DNA of 64,000 nucleotides, from positions 620,001 to 684,000 of the forward strand of contig NZ_JAEDAE010000002.1 of assembly GCF_016056375.1 (NCBI RefSeq), given 5' to 3'. A program made the translations under genes and the position numbers. The notes beneath the pieces were generated by a model. It did not search any database, was not told the DNA's origin, and saw only the letters and a list, made by a program, of their open reading frames with translations. This DNA comes from Hymenobacter negativus (lineage in GTDB: Bacteria; Bacteroidota; Bacteroidia; Cytophagales; Hymenobacteraceae). Below, one piece after another: positions 55,687 through 64,000 of this stretch; the stretch's first letter is position 1; each line of letters begins with the position of its first letter.

Positions 55687-56109
55687 TTACATGGCCATCT
55701 GGCTGCTGCGCTGAAATGCCTGCGCCACCGCGGCCGTATCCGTGTACACCTGGAAGCGCGACACCTTGCCGTCCCGCATCTGGAAGACGTGCGCCCATTC
55801 TTCCTCTTCGGACTGGCCCGTGGCCCGCACCCGGGCCTTGCCGTAGCCCAGGGCCACTAATTTATCGTCATGCGCGATGTACTCCGTGGGCTCAAAACGC
55901 TCAAATTCCACGGCATCGTGCAGCTTGGCGAAGAACGTGGCCACCGCCTCCTTGCCGCGGTAGACGCCGGCATACGGGATGGCCTGCGGTGCCCCCGGAA
56001 TAACAAACTCGATGTCTTCGGTGTACAATTTCAATAAATTAGGAATGTCGCCTTTGCCGAAAAGGGCGTACCCGGCTTGCACCGTTTGGGTGTTTTGTTG
56101 CTCGTTCAT
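55687..56109 (-). CDS. SnoaL-like/NTF2-fold protein
   Basis: 140 aa from ATG 56109. The NTF2-like cone fold is visible: VQAGYALFGKGDIPNLLKLYTEDIEFVIPG at ~10-40, GVYRGKEAVATFFAKL near 50-65 and EEWAHVFQMRDGKVSRFQVYTDTAAVAQAF near 105-135. Many members are small-molecule isomerases or hydrolases, others are non-catalytic. The start was chosen because upstream residues are not family-like. Confidence 0.85.
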   Translation of the reverse strand: MNEQQNTQTVQAGYALFGKGDIPNLLKLYTEDIEFVIPGAPQAIPYAGVYRGKEAVATFFAKLHDAVEFERFEPTEYIAHDDKLVALGYGKARVRATGQSEEEEWAHVFQMRDGKVSRFQVYTDTAAVAQAFQRSSQMAM

Positions 56110-56461
56110 GGCCGTGAAATTGATAACTAATGAAGGGTTGTGGCACGTCTCATCTCTTCCCGCAACCCCATCGGCAACAGACGCTTTTCGCCGCAAAGGC
56201 TACACTCGTGAGGCACGTTCAGCGGGCAGTTTGGCCGTCGTTCCTCATAACTCTGACTGCTTAGCTAAAATAGCCGTTGGGTAGTAGAGTTAACATGATT
56301 AACCTCAGCTGATTGAGCGGCTTTTATCAGTGATTTTTACTTTAGCTGGGCCGCGGGCTTTTGAGGCTAATCTGCCGCAGGCCTTCCATTCAGGTGCCCA
56401 TAGCTGTCGCTTGTACTTTTGCGTCCGAATTAAAGGCAGCCGCCAACGCTGCTGTGGAACC
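56110..56461. promoter_or_regulatory. Divergent region SnoaL / HPP, with -7 box
   Basis: 352 nt without a gene. TACTTTTG at 56414-56421 matches TAnnTTTG and lies 41 nt before the HPP gene start; no clear -33 TTG was found. Nothing else recognisable. Confidence 0.4.
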
Positions 56462-57043
56462 ATGCGCACGAGGCTACGCCGGCACGCCCGCCGGATAAAG
56501 GTGATTGTCTATCAGGAGACATTATTCGATTATAAAGAGCACTGCTGGACGTTTTTAGGCGCGTTTGTGGGCATTGCCCTCATTGGCCTGCTCAACCGCA
56601 CCCGCCTCCCCGCCGATGCGCCCCTGCTTATCGGGTCTTTCGGAGCCTCGGCAGTGCTGATATATGGGGTCATCAACAGCCCGCTGGCCCAGCCCCGCAA
56701 CCTGCTGGGCGGGCACGTGCTTAGCGCCTTCATCGGGGTCACGGTGTACCGCTGGCTGCCGCAGGAGCTGTGGCTGGCGGCGGCGCTGGCAGTTGCGCTG
56801 TCCATCGTGGGCATGCAAATCACCAAAACCCTGCACCCGCCGGGCGGGGCCACTGCCCTCATCGCTGTCATTGGTTCGCCCCAGCTCAAGGCTCTGGGCT
56901 ACGGATACGTGCTAATGCCCGTCTTCTCCGGCGTGCTGATTCTGCTGGTGGTCGCTTTGTTCTTCAACAACCTCACCGCCACGCGCCACTATCTTGCCAA
57001 CAAGCATTGGTACCGGTTCTGGCAGCGTCGGTACCACGGGTAG
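56462..57043 (+). CDS. HPP-family membrane protein
   Basis: 193 aa from ATG 56462; the upstream in-frame extension has no membrane character and includes the promoter-like box. Four membrane helices from residue ~28, with the family signature TLHPPGGATAL near residue 123. A plant chloroplast HPP protein has been linked to nitrite transport. Here a NO-detoxifying flavohemoglobin and its regulator are immediate neighbours, so a nitrogen-oxide role is possible, but this is inference. Confidence 0.88.
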   Translation: MRTRLRRHARRIKVIVYQETLFDYKEHCWTFLGAFVGIALIGLLNRTRLPADAPLLIGSFGASAVLIYGVINSPLAQPRNLLGGHVLSAFIGVTVYRWLPQELWLAAALAVALSIVGMQITKTLHPPGGATALIAVIGSPQLKALGYGYVLMPVFSGVLILLVVALFFNNLTATRHYLANKHWYRFWQRRYHG

Positions 57044-57081
57044 GCTGCGAAATCCAGCGTCAGGGGCAAGGGCTCATAAAG

Positions 57082-57127
57082 CAGAACTCCTGACTGAAAG
57101 GCAGTTGCCTTCCAGCCAGGAGTTCTG
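57082..57127. terminator. Bidirectional hairpin between HPP gene and flavohemoglobin
   Basis: CAGAACTCCTG paired with CAGGAGTTCTG around an inner stem; it lies between convergent genes. The T-run is weak. Confidence 0.55.
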
Positions 57128-57151
57128 GCACTTGGGGCTCAACCCCGTTGG

Positions 57152-58357
57152 CTACACGCTCAGCGTCGCCGGGCCGAACTCCTCAAAATGAATGGCGGTG
57201 CGCGGCACGCCCAGCGCCGACAGGTCCTGCACCTGCTTGCTAATGAAGGGGGCCGGACCGCATACGTAGTAGTCGGCCTCGGGCATCAGGCTGCCGCCGT
57301 TTAGCTTGTTCAGGTCCACGAGGCCTTCATAGCAGCCTTCCTGCTCCAGGCCCGGCGCCAGCGTGTCGTAGAAAATGTGGTGCTGCACCTTTTCGTGGTG
57401 GGCGGCCAGCTGCGCCACCGGCTCGCGGAAGGCGTGCACCTGAGCGTTGCGGCTGCCGTGCACCCACATGACCTCGCGGTTGCTGCCCGTGGCCACCAGG
57501 TATTCCAACATACTCAGCAGCGGCGTCTGGCCCACGCCGCCGCTCACCAGCACCACGGGCGTCTGCTTAGTGGTTGCCAGGGTGAAGTCGCCGGCGGGGG
57601 CGGCCAGCTCCACAATGCCGCCCTCGGCCACGAAGTCGTGCAGGCGGTTGCTAATCATGCCATCGGGATGCTGGCTGCCGGCTTCCTTTTTCACCGAAAT
57701 GCGGTAGTATTCGCCATTGGGGGCACTCGAGAGACTGTACTGGCGCGGCTGAAACAGGTTTAGCTCGGGCAGAAACAAGCGCAGGCTCACGTACTGGCCG
57801 GGCTGGAAATCGGCCACTTGGCCACCGTCGGCCGGGTAGAGGTAAAACGAGGTGATTTCGGCCGACTCTGCCACTTTCTGCTTTACTACAAACGGGCGCC
57901 AGCCCGTCCAGCCACCGGCCTGGTTGGCGGCTTGTTGGTAGAGGCCGCTCTCCAGGCCGCTCATCAGGCCGGCCAGCTCGCCGTAGGCGGTGGCCCAGGC
58001 ATCGAGCAACGCGGGCGTGGCAGCCTCGCCCAGCACCTCGCCAATAGAGGCGATGAGGTGCCGGCCTACAATGGCGTAGTGTTCGGGCCGGATGTCGAGG
58101 CTGACGTGTTTGTGGCCGATTTTGGTGACGGCGTGCACCAGCACCGATGGGTCTTCAATGTTTTCGGCATAGGCCAGCACGGCCATGGCTAGGGCCATTT
58201 GCTGCTTGCCGTTCTGCTGATTGCCCATGTTGAAGACGTTCTTCAGCTCGGGATTGTGCTCGAACATACGACGGTAAAAATGGGTGGTGAGGGACACGCC
58301 GTGCTCTTTGAGGGTGCTCACGGTAGCCGTGACGAGGGCTTTCTGGTCAGGGGTCAT
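57152..58357 (-). CDS. hmp: Flavohemoglobin / nitric oxide dioxygenase
   Basis: 401 aa, full length. Globin domain (1-~140) with Tyr28 at B10, a Gln-rich E7 region near 48, and proximal His84 in HKHVSLDIRPEHY; FAD domain (~150-260) with RQYSLSS; NAD domain (~265-398) with VLVSGGVGQTPLLSMLEYL and YVCGPAPF. Converts NO and O2 to nitrate using NADH. The Rrf2 regulator gene lies 55 nt upstream in the same direction, and a GGACA...TGTCC palindrome sits before the hmp start. Confidence 0.96.
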   Translation of the reverse strand: MTPDQKALVTATVSTLKEHGVSLTTHFYRRMFEHNPELKNVFNMGNQQNGKQQMALAMAVLAYAENIEDPSVLVHAVTKIGHKHVSLDIRPEHYAIVGRHLIASIGEVLGEAATPALLDAWATAYGELAGLMSGLESGLYQQAANQAGGWTGWRPFVVKQKVAESAEITSFYLYPADGGQVADFQPGQYVSLRLFLPELNLFQPRQYSLSSAPNGEYYRISVKKEAGSQHPDGMISNRLHDFVAEGGIVELAAPAGDFTLATTKQTPVVLVSGGVGQTPLLSMLEYLVATGSNREVMWVHGSRNAQVHAFREPVAQLAAHHEKVQHHIFYDTLAPGLEQEGCYEGLVDLNKLNGGSLMPEADYYVCGPAPFISKQVQDLSALGVPRTAIHFEEFGPATLSV

Positions 58358-58377
58358 GCGTAAATGGAATTGGTAAA

Positions 58378-58391
58378 GGACAAAAATGTCC
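58378..58391. promoter_or_regulatory. Candidate Rrf2 operator before hmp
   Basis: GGACAAAAATGTCC: 5-bp arms around AAAA, 21 nt before the hmp start codon. It shares the GGACA...TCC core with the longer palindrome at 58889-58914 before the regulator gene. Confidence 0.5.
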
Positions 58392-58412
58392 GGTATTTGC
58401 GTAAAAAAAAGG

Positions 58413-58862
58413 TCAACCGAATTGCTTCAAAAAGCCCAGGCCGTCGTGTACCTTGCTGGCCAGCTCGCCGATGGTGTGCGTGCGCAGCAGCTCGTTGAGC
58501 TGGTCGCGGATGGGCAAAAACTGGTAGTGCATGGGGCAGGGCTGCCTGGCCGAGCACTGCGGCAGGCCCAGGGCGCAGCCCTGGAGCATCGCTCCCCCAT
58601 CGATGGCCACCACAATCTGACGGAGCGTGACGGTGCGCAGCTGCTCCGCCGTCAGCTCGAAGCCACCGGTGGGGCCTTTCACGGACGTGATGAGCTGCTC
58701 GCGGACCAGCTGCTGGAGCACTTTGGCCGTGAAGGCTTCCGGCGAGCCAATTTCGGCGGCGATGTCTTTCAGGCCCACGCGACGGCCTGAATCGGTCGAC
58801 TGCTGCCCGATGTAAATCGCGGCCCGAATCCCATACTCACACGCCTTCGAGAACATTGCCAT
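58413..58862 (-). CDS. Rrf2-family Fe-S regulator (NsrR-like)
   Basis: 149 aa from ATG 58862 (ATG 58856 also possible); an in-frame extension to 59045 crosses the promoter and was rejected. The winged HTH (FSKACEYGIRAAIYIG; IAAEIGSPEAFTAKVLQQLVREQLI; GPTGGFEL) is followed by three cysteines, Cys96, Cys103 and Cys109 (C-x6-C-x5-C), the cluster-binding pattern of NsrR/IscR-type proteins. Position beside hmp points to NO sensing through an iron-sulfur cluster. Confidence 0.88.
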   Translation of the reverse strand: MAMFSKACEYGIRAAIYIGQQSTDSGRRVGLKDIAAEIGSPEAFTAKVLQQLVREQLITSVKGPTGGFELTAEQLRTVTLRQIVVAIDGGAMLQGCALGLPQCSARQPCPMHYQFLPIRDQLNELLRTHTIGELASKVHDGLGFLKQFG

Positions 58863-58869
58863 GGTGGAG

Positions 58870-58900
58870 CAAAGGTACGGAGTGATTTTATATCGGACAA
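58870..58900 (-). promoter_or_regulatory. Promoter of the Rrf2 gene
   Basis: Minus-strand TTG (58898-58900), 20 nt, TACCTTTG (58870-58877), an exact Bacteroidota consensus. The -7 box is only 7 nt from the first ATG (58862), implying a leaderless or nearly leaderless mRNA, or use of ATG 58856. The -33 TTG lies inside the palindrome described next. Confidence 0.75.
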
Positions 58901-58914
58901 TTTTATCCGATATA
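58889..58914. promoter_or_regulatory. Rrf2 autoregulatory operator
   Basis: 9-bp arms TATATCGGA / TCCGATATA separated by 8 nt, a perfect palindrome covering the -33 element of the regulator's own promoter. Binding would block the polymerase; the related shorter site lies before hmp. Confidence 0.65.
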
Positions 58915-59008
58915 TTTTTTGATTGAAGACGGGTTTGCTGCCGGGTGGGGGAGCAAAGGGGGCAAACAACTCCTGCGCTCGGCGAATCTTCCCGCCCGCT
59001 TAGCTGTT

Positions 59009-59016
59009 TACCTTCG
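59009..59016 (+). promoter_or_regulatory. -7-like element before mutS2
   Basis: TACCTTCG, one base from TAnnTTTG, 33 nt before the preferred TTG start; no good -33 match. Confidence 0.3.
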
Positions 59017-59049
59017 TACCCAATTACAACTACCGATAAGCTCAACTAC

Positions 59050-61491
59050 TTGCTGTTACCCCAACACTTCGAACAAAAAATAGGCTTCACTACCCTGCGC
59101 GAGCAGCTTGAGGCCAACTGCCTTTCCGCCTTGGGCCGGCAGTACGTGGCCCGCATGGAGTTCCAATCCAAGCACGAGCCCCTGCTGAAACTGCTGCAAC
59201 AGGCCGACGAATTCACCTACCTGCTGCGCTCCGGGGCCGATTTTCCGGCCTCTCACTACCACGATGCCCAGGCCCACCTCAAGCGCGCCGCCCTGCCGGG
59301 TGCCTACCTCGACGTAGCTGCTTTCTTCGAGGTGAAGATGAGCCTGCGCACCATCCGGCAGGCCCTGAGCTTCTTTTCCGATGCCGATGCGGGTCTGTAT
59401 CCCACGCTGCGCCTGCTGGGCATTGGCATTCAGGTCGACCGCAACTTGCTGGCGGCCATGGACAAGGTGGTCGATGATGAAGGGGGCGTGCGCGACGACG
59501 CCAGCCCGCTGCTGCGCCAGATTCGGCAGGAGCTCATTGCTCGCCAGGGCCAGCTGCGTCGGCAGATTGCCGGCATCTTGCGCCATGCCAAGAACGAGGG
59601 CTGGATTCCCAGCGACTCGGAGCCGACCATCCGGGGCGGCCGGCTGGTGCTGCCCGTCATTGCCGAGCACAAGCGCAAGGTGAAGGGCCTGATTCACGAC
59701 GAATCGGCCTCGGGCCAGACCGTGTATATCGAGCCGGAGGCCGTTTTTGAGTTGAATAACGACATCAAGGACCTCGACAATGCCTACCACCGCGAGCTTA
59801 TTCGCATTCTCACGGCCCTGACGGACCAGCTCCGGCCCCACATCCCGGACCTGCGCAAGGCCTATTCTTACCTCGGGCTGATTGACTTCATTCGGGCGAA
59901 GGCAAGATTGGCCGTCACGCTCGATTGCCGCCTGCCGCTGCTGCACAACAAGCCCCTGCTGAAGTGGGTGAAAGTGCGCCACCCGCTGCTGCAGCTGGCC
60001 TTTGCCCAGCACAAGCGCGACAACGGCGACCCCCGCGAAGTGGTGCCCCTGGACTTGGAGCTGAACCACGAGCAGCGCATCCTCGTCATCTCCGGCCCCA
60101 ACGCCGGCGGCAAATCGGTGAGCCTGAAAACCGTTGGTCTCGTGCAGTTCATGCTGCAAATGGGCCTGCTCATTCCCTGTGCCGACAACTCCGAAGCCGG
60201 CGTGTTCGAGGATATTTTCCTGGACATCGGTGACGAGCAGAGCCTTGAAAACGACCTTTCAACTTATTCTTCGCACCTGCTGGCCATGAAGCAATTCATG
60301 CTGCTGGCCGGCAAGAAAAGTCTGGTACTGATTGACGAATTCGGCACAGGTACCGAGCCCAGCTTGGGCGGTGCCATCGCCGAGGCCGTGCTCGACCAAC
60401 TGAACCGCGCCCGCGTCTACGGCGTCATCACCACCCACTACACCAACCTCAAGAACTTCGCCGAGCGCACCCCGCACCTCGTGAACGGGGCCATGCGCTA
60501 CGACCCCGAGAAATTGCAGCCGCTTTACCGGCTTGAAGTAGGCAAGCCGGGCTCATCGTTCGCCATCGAAATTGCTCGCAAAATCGGCTTGCCGAAGGAA
60601 GTAGTGGAGCGCGCCACTCAGCTGGTAGGCAAGGATAAAATCCGCTACGACCGCCTGCTCGAAGGCCTCGAAAAGGAGAAAACCGAGCTCGAAACCCGCA
60701 CCGCCGAAGCTGCCAAAGCTGAAAAGCGCCTCAAGCGCGCCGCCCAGGAATACCAGGACCTCAAGCAGCACATCGAAGACACCAAAATCGAAACCCTGCG
60801 CACCGCCAAGCAGCAGGCCAAGGCGCTGTTGGTGAATACCAATCAGCAAATTGAGGCCACCATCGGCGAAATCCGGCGCGGCAATGCCGAGAAGGAAACC
60901 AACAAAGCCGCCCGCGAGAAGCTCGACAACTTCGTCAAAAAGGAGCTGCAAATTGAGCCGCCCAAGCCCAAGGCCTCGCGCGAGCGGGCCGAAGCTGGTG
61001 ACCTCCGTCCCGGCGATAAAGTGGCTCTGTTCGGCCAGGAGGGCCACGGCGAAGTAGTGAGCGTGAAAGGCCAGACCGCCGAAGTCATGTTCGGCGGCCT
61101 GAAAACCCTGACCAAGCTCAGCCAACTCGAAAAGCTGGGCCGTGCCGAAATCCGCGAGCGCGAGCAGGCTGCCAAAGCGCAGAAATCGAAGCTCAGCGGC
61201 GGCGGCTCCGGCGGCAACGGTGTGAACATCACCGACCGCATGGCCGGCTTCAGCCCCACGCTCGACCTGCGCGGCGAGCGCGCCGAAGACGCTCTCACCA
61301 AAACCATGAGCTTCGTGGACGACGCCGTGATGCTGGGCATGCCCGAAATCAAGTTCCTCCACGGCCGCGGCAACGGCGTGCTCCGGCAAGTGGTGCGCGA
61401 CTACTTGCGCTCGCAACGCGCCGTGGCCAGCGTAGCCGACGAGCACGCCGACCGGGGCGGCGACGGCGTGACCATTGCCGTGCTGAAGTAG
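59050..61491 (+). CDS. mutS2: MutS2-family endonuclease/ATPase
   Basis: About 813 aa. MutS-type lever/clamp helices (~1-330), ABC ATPase with Walker A GPNAGGKS near 349 and Walker B LVLIDEFGTGTEPS near 425, a long coiled coil (~520-640), a KOW-like segment (LRPGDKVALFGQEGHGEVVSV), and a C-terminal Smr nuclease with LDLRGERAEDA and FLHGRGNGVLR. Known members suppress recombination or rescue collided ribosomes. The start is uncertain: no ATG precedes the family's LLPQHFEQKIGF, so TTG 59050 is preferred; the frame is open back to 58945. Confidence 0.93.
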   Translation: MLLPQHFEQKIGFTTLREQLEANCLSALGRQYVARMEFQSKHEPLLKLLQQADEFTYLLRSGADFPASHYHDAQAHLKRAALPGAYLDVAAFFEVKMSLRTIRQALSFFSDADAGLYPTLRLLGIGIQVDRNLLAAMDKVVDDEGGVRDDASPLLRQIRQELIARQGQLRRQIAGILRHAKNEGWIPSDSEPTIRGGRLVLPVIAEHKRKVKGLIHDESASGQTVYIEPEAVFELNNDIKDLDNAYHRELIRILTALTDQLRPHIPDLRKAYSYLGLIDFIRAKARLAVTLDCRLPLLHNKPLLKWVKVRHPLLQLAFAQHKRDNGDPREVVPLDLELNHEQRILVISGPNAGGKSVSLKTVGLVQFMLQMGLLIPCADNSEAGVFEDIFLDIGDEQSLENDLSTYSSHLLAMKQFMLLAGKKSLVLIDEFGTGTEPSLGGAIAEAVLDQLNRARVYGVITTHYTNLKNFAERTPHLVNGAMRYDPEKLQPLYRLEVGKPGSSFAIEIARKIGLPKEVVERATQLVGKDKIRYDRLLEGLEKEKTELETRTAEAAKAEKRLKRAAQEYQDLKQHIEDTKIETLRTAKQQAKALLVNTNQQIEATIGEIRRGNAEKETNKAAREKLDNFVKKELQIEPPKPKASRERAEAGDLRPGDKVALFGQEGHGEVVSVKGQTAEVMFGGLKTLTKLSQLEKLGRAEIREREQAAKAQKSKLSGGGSGGNGVNITDRMAGFSPTLDLRGERAEDALTKTMSFVDDAVMLGMPEIKFLHGRGNGVLRQVVRDYLRSQRAVASVADEHADRGGDGVTIAVLK

Positions 61492-61570
61492 TAGGGAGCA
61501 GCTTCATATAGAACTTCATGTTTTGATTGCGCTCAGCATGATGCTCTATTGATGCCTGAATAATACACAA

Positions 61571-61606
61571 CAAAAAGGCGGCTCCCGATTCGGGAGCCGC
61601 CTTTTT
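61571..61606 (+). terminator. Terminator after mutS2 / before convergent gene
   Basis: Perfect 15-bp stem AAAAAGGCGGCTCCC with its complement, 5-nt loop and T-run; also serves the minus-strand gene ending at 61626. Confidence 0.9.
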
Positions 61607-61625
61607 TGCGTCAGTTTTGCTCAGC

Positions 61626-63989
61626 TTATTCCACTACTACGCGGCTGGTTTGCACAGCTTCGGGAGTAGTTACCTGCACCATGTACAGGCCCGATTTCAG
61701 CGACGTAGCGTCGATGTTCAGGTCAGTGCCGGTGAGGGGCTGGGTTTGGGTGAGCACCACGCGGCCGGTTACATCGCGCAGCACGATGGTAGCAGTGCGG
61801 GCCGACGTGCTGGCCAGATGCAGCTGGAAGCTGCCGCTGGTGGGGTTCGGGTACACTTGCAGGGTGCTGGCCTGAATGCTGCCATTCTTGGTGGCGAGCA
61901 CGAGGCGGCAGACGGCCACCCCGGCAATGTTCTGCTCCGACACGCGGGTCGAGAACTCCTGGTAGTACTGGTTCACAATCTTGGCGTCGTGGATAACGAG
62001 GGTGTTTTCGTCGTTTTCGTTATCGGCCGAGTTGGTCCAGTTGTGCGAGCCCAGGAAGATGGTGGGGTCCGACTGCGAAGCGCCGGCATCCACAATCAGG
62101 TACTTGTGGTGGAAGATGTAGGAGCCCACTTTCTTAATCATGCGCGTGCCGATGGCCGAGCGGATGATGCGGAAGTTGTTGCCCGAGCCGTCGGTGGCGC
62201 TGGTGTCGTTGGTCACGCCCTCGGTGCAGGCGGCAATGCCACGCAGCTGCACGCGGTCGCGGATGGCGCGGGCAATGTCGGCGCGGGTGATGAGCATCGA
62301 GGCAAAGTGCAGGTCGTTATCAGCCGTTTGCACGGTTTCGATGAGGCGGCCGTTCACGTTGTCCGTGGGCGAGAAGTACGACTGCACGTCGCGGTTGCCG
62401 ATGCGCAGGTAGTGCGGCGTGTTGTCGGTTTTGCGGTTGCCGAAGAGCAGGGTGCCGGGCGTCAGCGTGGTGCTGCCCCACATTTCATTAAACTCGATGG
62501 TGTACACGCGGGCCAGCGCCTGGTCCTGAATGGCAATGGCCGAGTTGCGGTCAGTCGTGAGCTGGGCCGAAGTCCAGTTGGTCGAGCCCGTCCATACCCA
62601 GGGAGTAGAGGCTACGTTGGTGTCGGCGTCAATCACCACAAATTTGTTGTGCATGATGGCGCTCCCGCTGCTGCCGGCCTGGGCCGGACGACCTACGCGC
62701 GGAATGGCGGCGTTGAGCGAGTTGATGCTCACGTTGGCGTTGTCGTCTTCGTAAATCACACGCACCTTCACGCCCCGGGCGCGGGCCGCGTTCACCGAGT
62801 TCAGGATGACGGTGCTGTTCCAGTTGTAGATGGCGAGGTCGACGGTTTTGCGGGCCTTGTTGATGTAGCTGGCCAGGGTGTCGGCAATGTGGCCGCTGGG
62901 CAGGTACACGGCGTTGTTGCCGGGCAGGGCCAGGGTGTTATCCACAGGGTTGTTGAAGTACACGCGCATCTTGCCACTCGACAGCGACTGGGTAATCATC
63001 GGCACCACGCGCGACTGCGACTGGCCCACGCTGTTCACCGAAATGGCTTGCACGTAGTACACCGTGGCGGGCTGCAGGCCGGTCAGGGCCAAGGCGTGGG
63101 TGGTCACGCTGGCGGCATCGGTCACGCTCGTAAACGGGCCGGTGGGCGAGGTGCCGTAGCTCAGCTGAGTGTTGCCGGCGTTCTGAGTCAGGAAGTTCAC
63201 GGTAAAGCCCGTGGTGCTGATGTTCGAGGTAGTAGGGGTGCCAATTACGTTAGGCGTCAGGCCCTGAATGAAGTCGGCATAGAGACGGGGCAGCAACTGG
63301 TAGCCAGTGGTGGTGTTCACCACACCGGTGTTGGCCGTCATGTGCTGGCTGATGAGGCCGATGGCGTCGTACAGGCCCGTGGGAGCGGGCTTGCCGATGA
63401 GGCCGTACGGGCCCGTGCTGGCCGCGTTGATGTAAAGCGGCGTAGCGGCGTTGTTATTGATGCGGTAGCCGGCTGATACCGAAGCAAATGCCGTTACCGG
63501 CGCGCCCGTGCTGGTGTTGATGGAGCTAATGCCGTTGATGCGCACCAATTGGCCTTCATACTGCTCGGCAAATGCCGGGGTGATGCTGCCGGCCGGGAAG
63601 CTCACTGGCACCACCGGCCGGTTGCCGGCCAGAATGGTAACGCTGGTGAGGGGGTCGATTTCTAGAAAACCATAGAACTGCTTCAGCTGGCCCGTCACCA
63701 GGATGCTGTCACCAGGCTGCACCGAGTTTAGCACGGCCGCTACGGCCGGAGTGGTGCCGGCGCTGCCGCCGTAGGCCGCAATGCCAGCCGTGCCGTCCTG
63801 AAAGTAGCGAATCGCGCCGAGCTCGTTGCCGTTGGTGGCAATGCCGCGCACCGTGACGGTGGCCCCCGCCGTGGCGTTGGTGGTGGGCTGCTGCGCCCGT
63901 GCGGCCGCAATGGTGATGGAAGTTTGGGCCGAGGCCGCGTGCCAGGAAGTGGCACACGCCAGCAACGCCAACAGAGTAAATTTCTTCAT
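61626..63989 (-). CDS. Secreted phospholipase D-like protein with T9SS sorting domain
   Basis: 787 aa, signal peptide 1-~21. An OB-like/DUF5689-type domain (~22-170: ARYFQDGTAGIAAYGG, GQLKQFYGFLEIDPLT), a fibronectin-III repeat (~255-345), then two PLD halves with HNKFVVIDAD...GSTNWT near 445 and HHKYLIVDAG...GSHNWTNSADNENDEN near 625. Both HKD motifs are intact, so a phosphodiesterase or nuclease activity is expected. A T9SS type A sorting domain (YPNPTSGSF to the end) closes the protein. Acts outside the cell on phospholipid or nucleic acid. Confidence 0.92.
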   Translation of the reverse strand: MKKFTLLALLACATSWHAASAQTSITIAAARAQQPTTNATAGATVTVRGIATNGNELGAIRYFQDGTAGIAAYGGSAGTTPAVAAVLNSVQPGDSILVTGQLKQFYGFLEIDPLTSVTILAGNRPVVPVSFPAGSITPAFAEQYEGQLVRINGISSINTSTGAPVTAFASVSAGYRINNNAATPLYINAASTGPYGLIGKPAPTGLYDAIGLISQHMTANTGVVNTTTGYQLLPRLYADFIQGLTPNVIGTPTTSNISTTGFTVNFLTQNAGNTQLSYGTSPTGPFTSVTDAASVTTHALALTGLQPATVYYVQAISVNSVGQSQSRVVPMITQSLSSGKMRVYFNNPVDNTLALPGNNAVYLPSGHIADTLASYINKARKTVDLAIYNWNSTVILNSVNAARARGVKVRVIYEDDNANVSINSLNAAIPRVGRPAQAGSSGSAIMHNKFVVIDADTNVASTPWVWTGSTNWTSAQLTTDRNSAIAIQDQALARVYTIEFNEMWGSTTLTPGTLLFGNRKTDNTPHYLRIGNRDVQSYFSPTDNVNGRLIETVQTADNDLHFASMLITRADIARAIRDRVQLRGIAACTEGVTNDTSATDGSGNNFRIIRSAIGTRMIKKVGSYIFHHKYLIVDAGASQSDPTIFLGSHNWTNSADNENDENTLVIHDAKIVNQYYQEFSTRVSEQNIAGVAVCRLVLATKNGSIQASTLQVYPNPTSGSFQLHLASTSARTATIVLRDVTGRVVLTQTQPLTGTDLNIDATSLKSGLYMVQVTTPEAVQTSRVVVE

Positions 63990-64000
63990 GAAAAAAACAG

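Noticed and set aside
61617-63476. 619-aa plus-strand reading frame
   Set aside because: Antisense of the phospholipase D-like gene; composition (Val/Gly/His) is a shadow of GC-rich codons.

Overview
The window reads as chromosome of a GC-rich Bacteroidota, most likely Hymenobacter or a close relative. The evidence is two secreted proteins ending in type IX secretion (T9SS) sorting domains, several promoters of the Bacteroidota TTG-N19/20-TAnnTTTG type, a Bacteroidota-style tyrosine integrase, and many genes starting at TTG or GTG without a clear Shine-Dalgarno. No species can be fixed from sequence alone.

Layout. (1) 1-11.1 kb, core: a secreted glycoside hydrolase (cut by the window edge) divergent from galK-galT-LacI regulator, then a DnaQ-like exonuclease with a membrane tail, a cNMP/CBS/DUF294 protein, a lipoprotein glycosidase of the glycogen-debranching type and a small membrane-fusion-like protein. 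(2) 11.61-47.89 kb: an integrated element of about 36.3 kb. It lies in the 3' end of a tRNA-Glu(TTC) gene (47869-47940) and is bounded by a perfect 20-bp direct repeat (11610-11629 and 47868-47887). The integrase gene is at the left end. At the right end is a replication/control module on the minus strand (DUF6371 primase-like protein, P4-type primase/helicase, two HTH proteins, a conserved hypothetical). Cargo in between is mostly anti-phage: a four-gene ABC-three-component-like operon with a DUF6236-like gene behind it, and a co-directional run of type I restriction-modification (hsdM-hsdS-hsdR), an orphan nuclease-like gene, a GmrSD-type DUF262/DUF1524 protein, an HNH nuclease, a nuclease-RecQ helicase fusion and a tail-anchored coiled-coil protein. 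IS fossils (IS481, IS3) and degraded HTH DNA follow. I see no conjugation, relaxase, capsid or packaging genes, so the element looks like a P4-like satellite or an integrative element moved by helpers. (3) 48.1-64 kb, core: gapA, a lipid/diacylglycerol kinase, SUI1, DUF1622, kdsB, a LysM protein, TIGR02757, two membrane proteins, a SnoaL-like protein, an HPP membrane protein, flavohemoglobin with an Rrf2 Fe-S regulator, mutS2 and a secreted phospholipase D-like protein.

The best candidates for something undescribed are (a) the ABC-three-component operon, whose smallest gene encodes a membrane protein carrying the same 12-residue IRAG-type motif as the soluble third component, and (b) the 1435-aa nuclease-RecQ helicase paired with a tail-anchored coiled-coil protein. 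The element's recombination sites are also unusually legible: a 20-bp core, paired TGTACCC arm-like repeats at 12-bp spacing at both ends, and a perfect 20-bp inverted repeat in the replication module.
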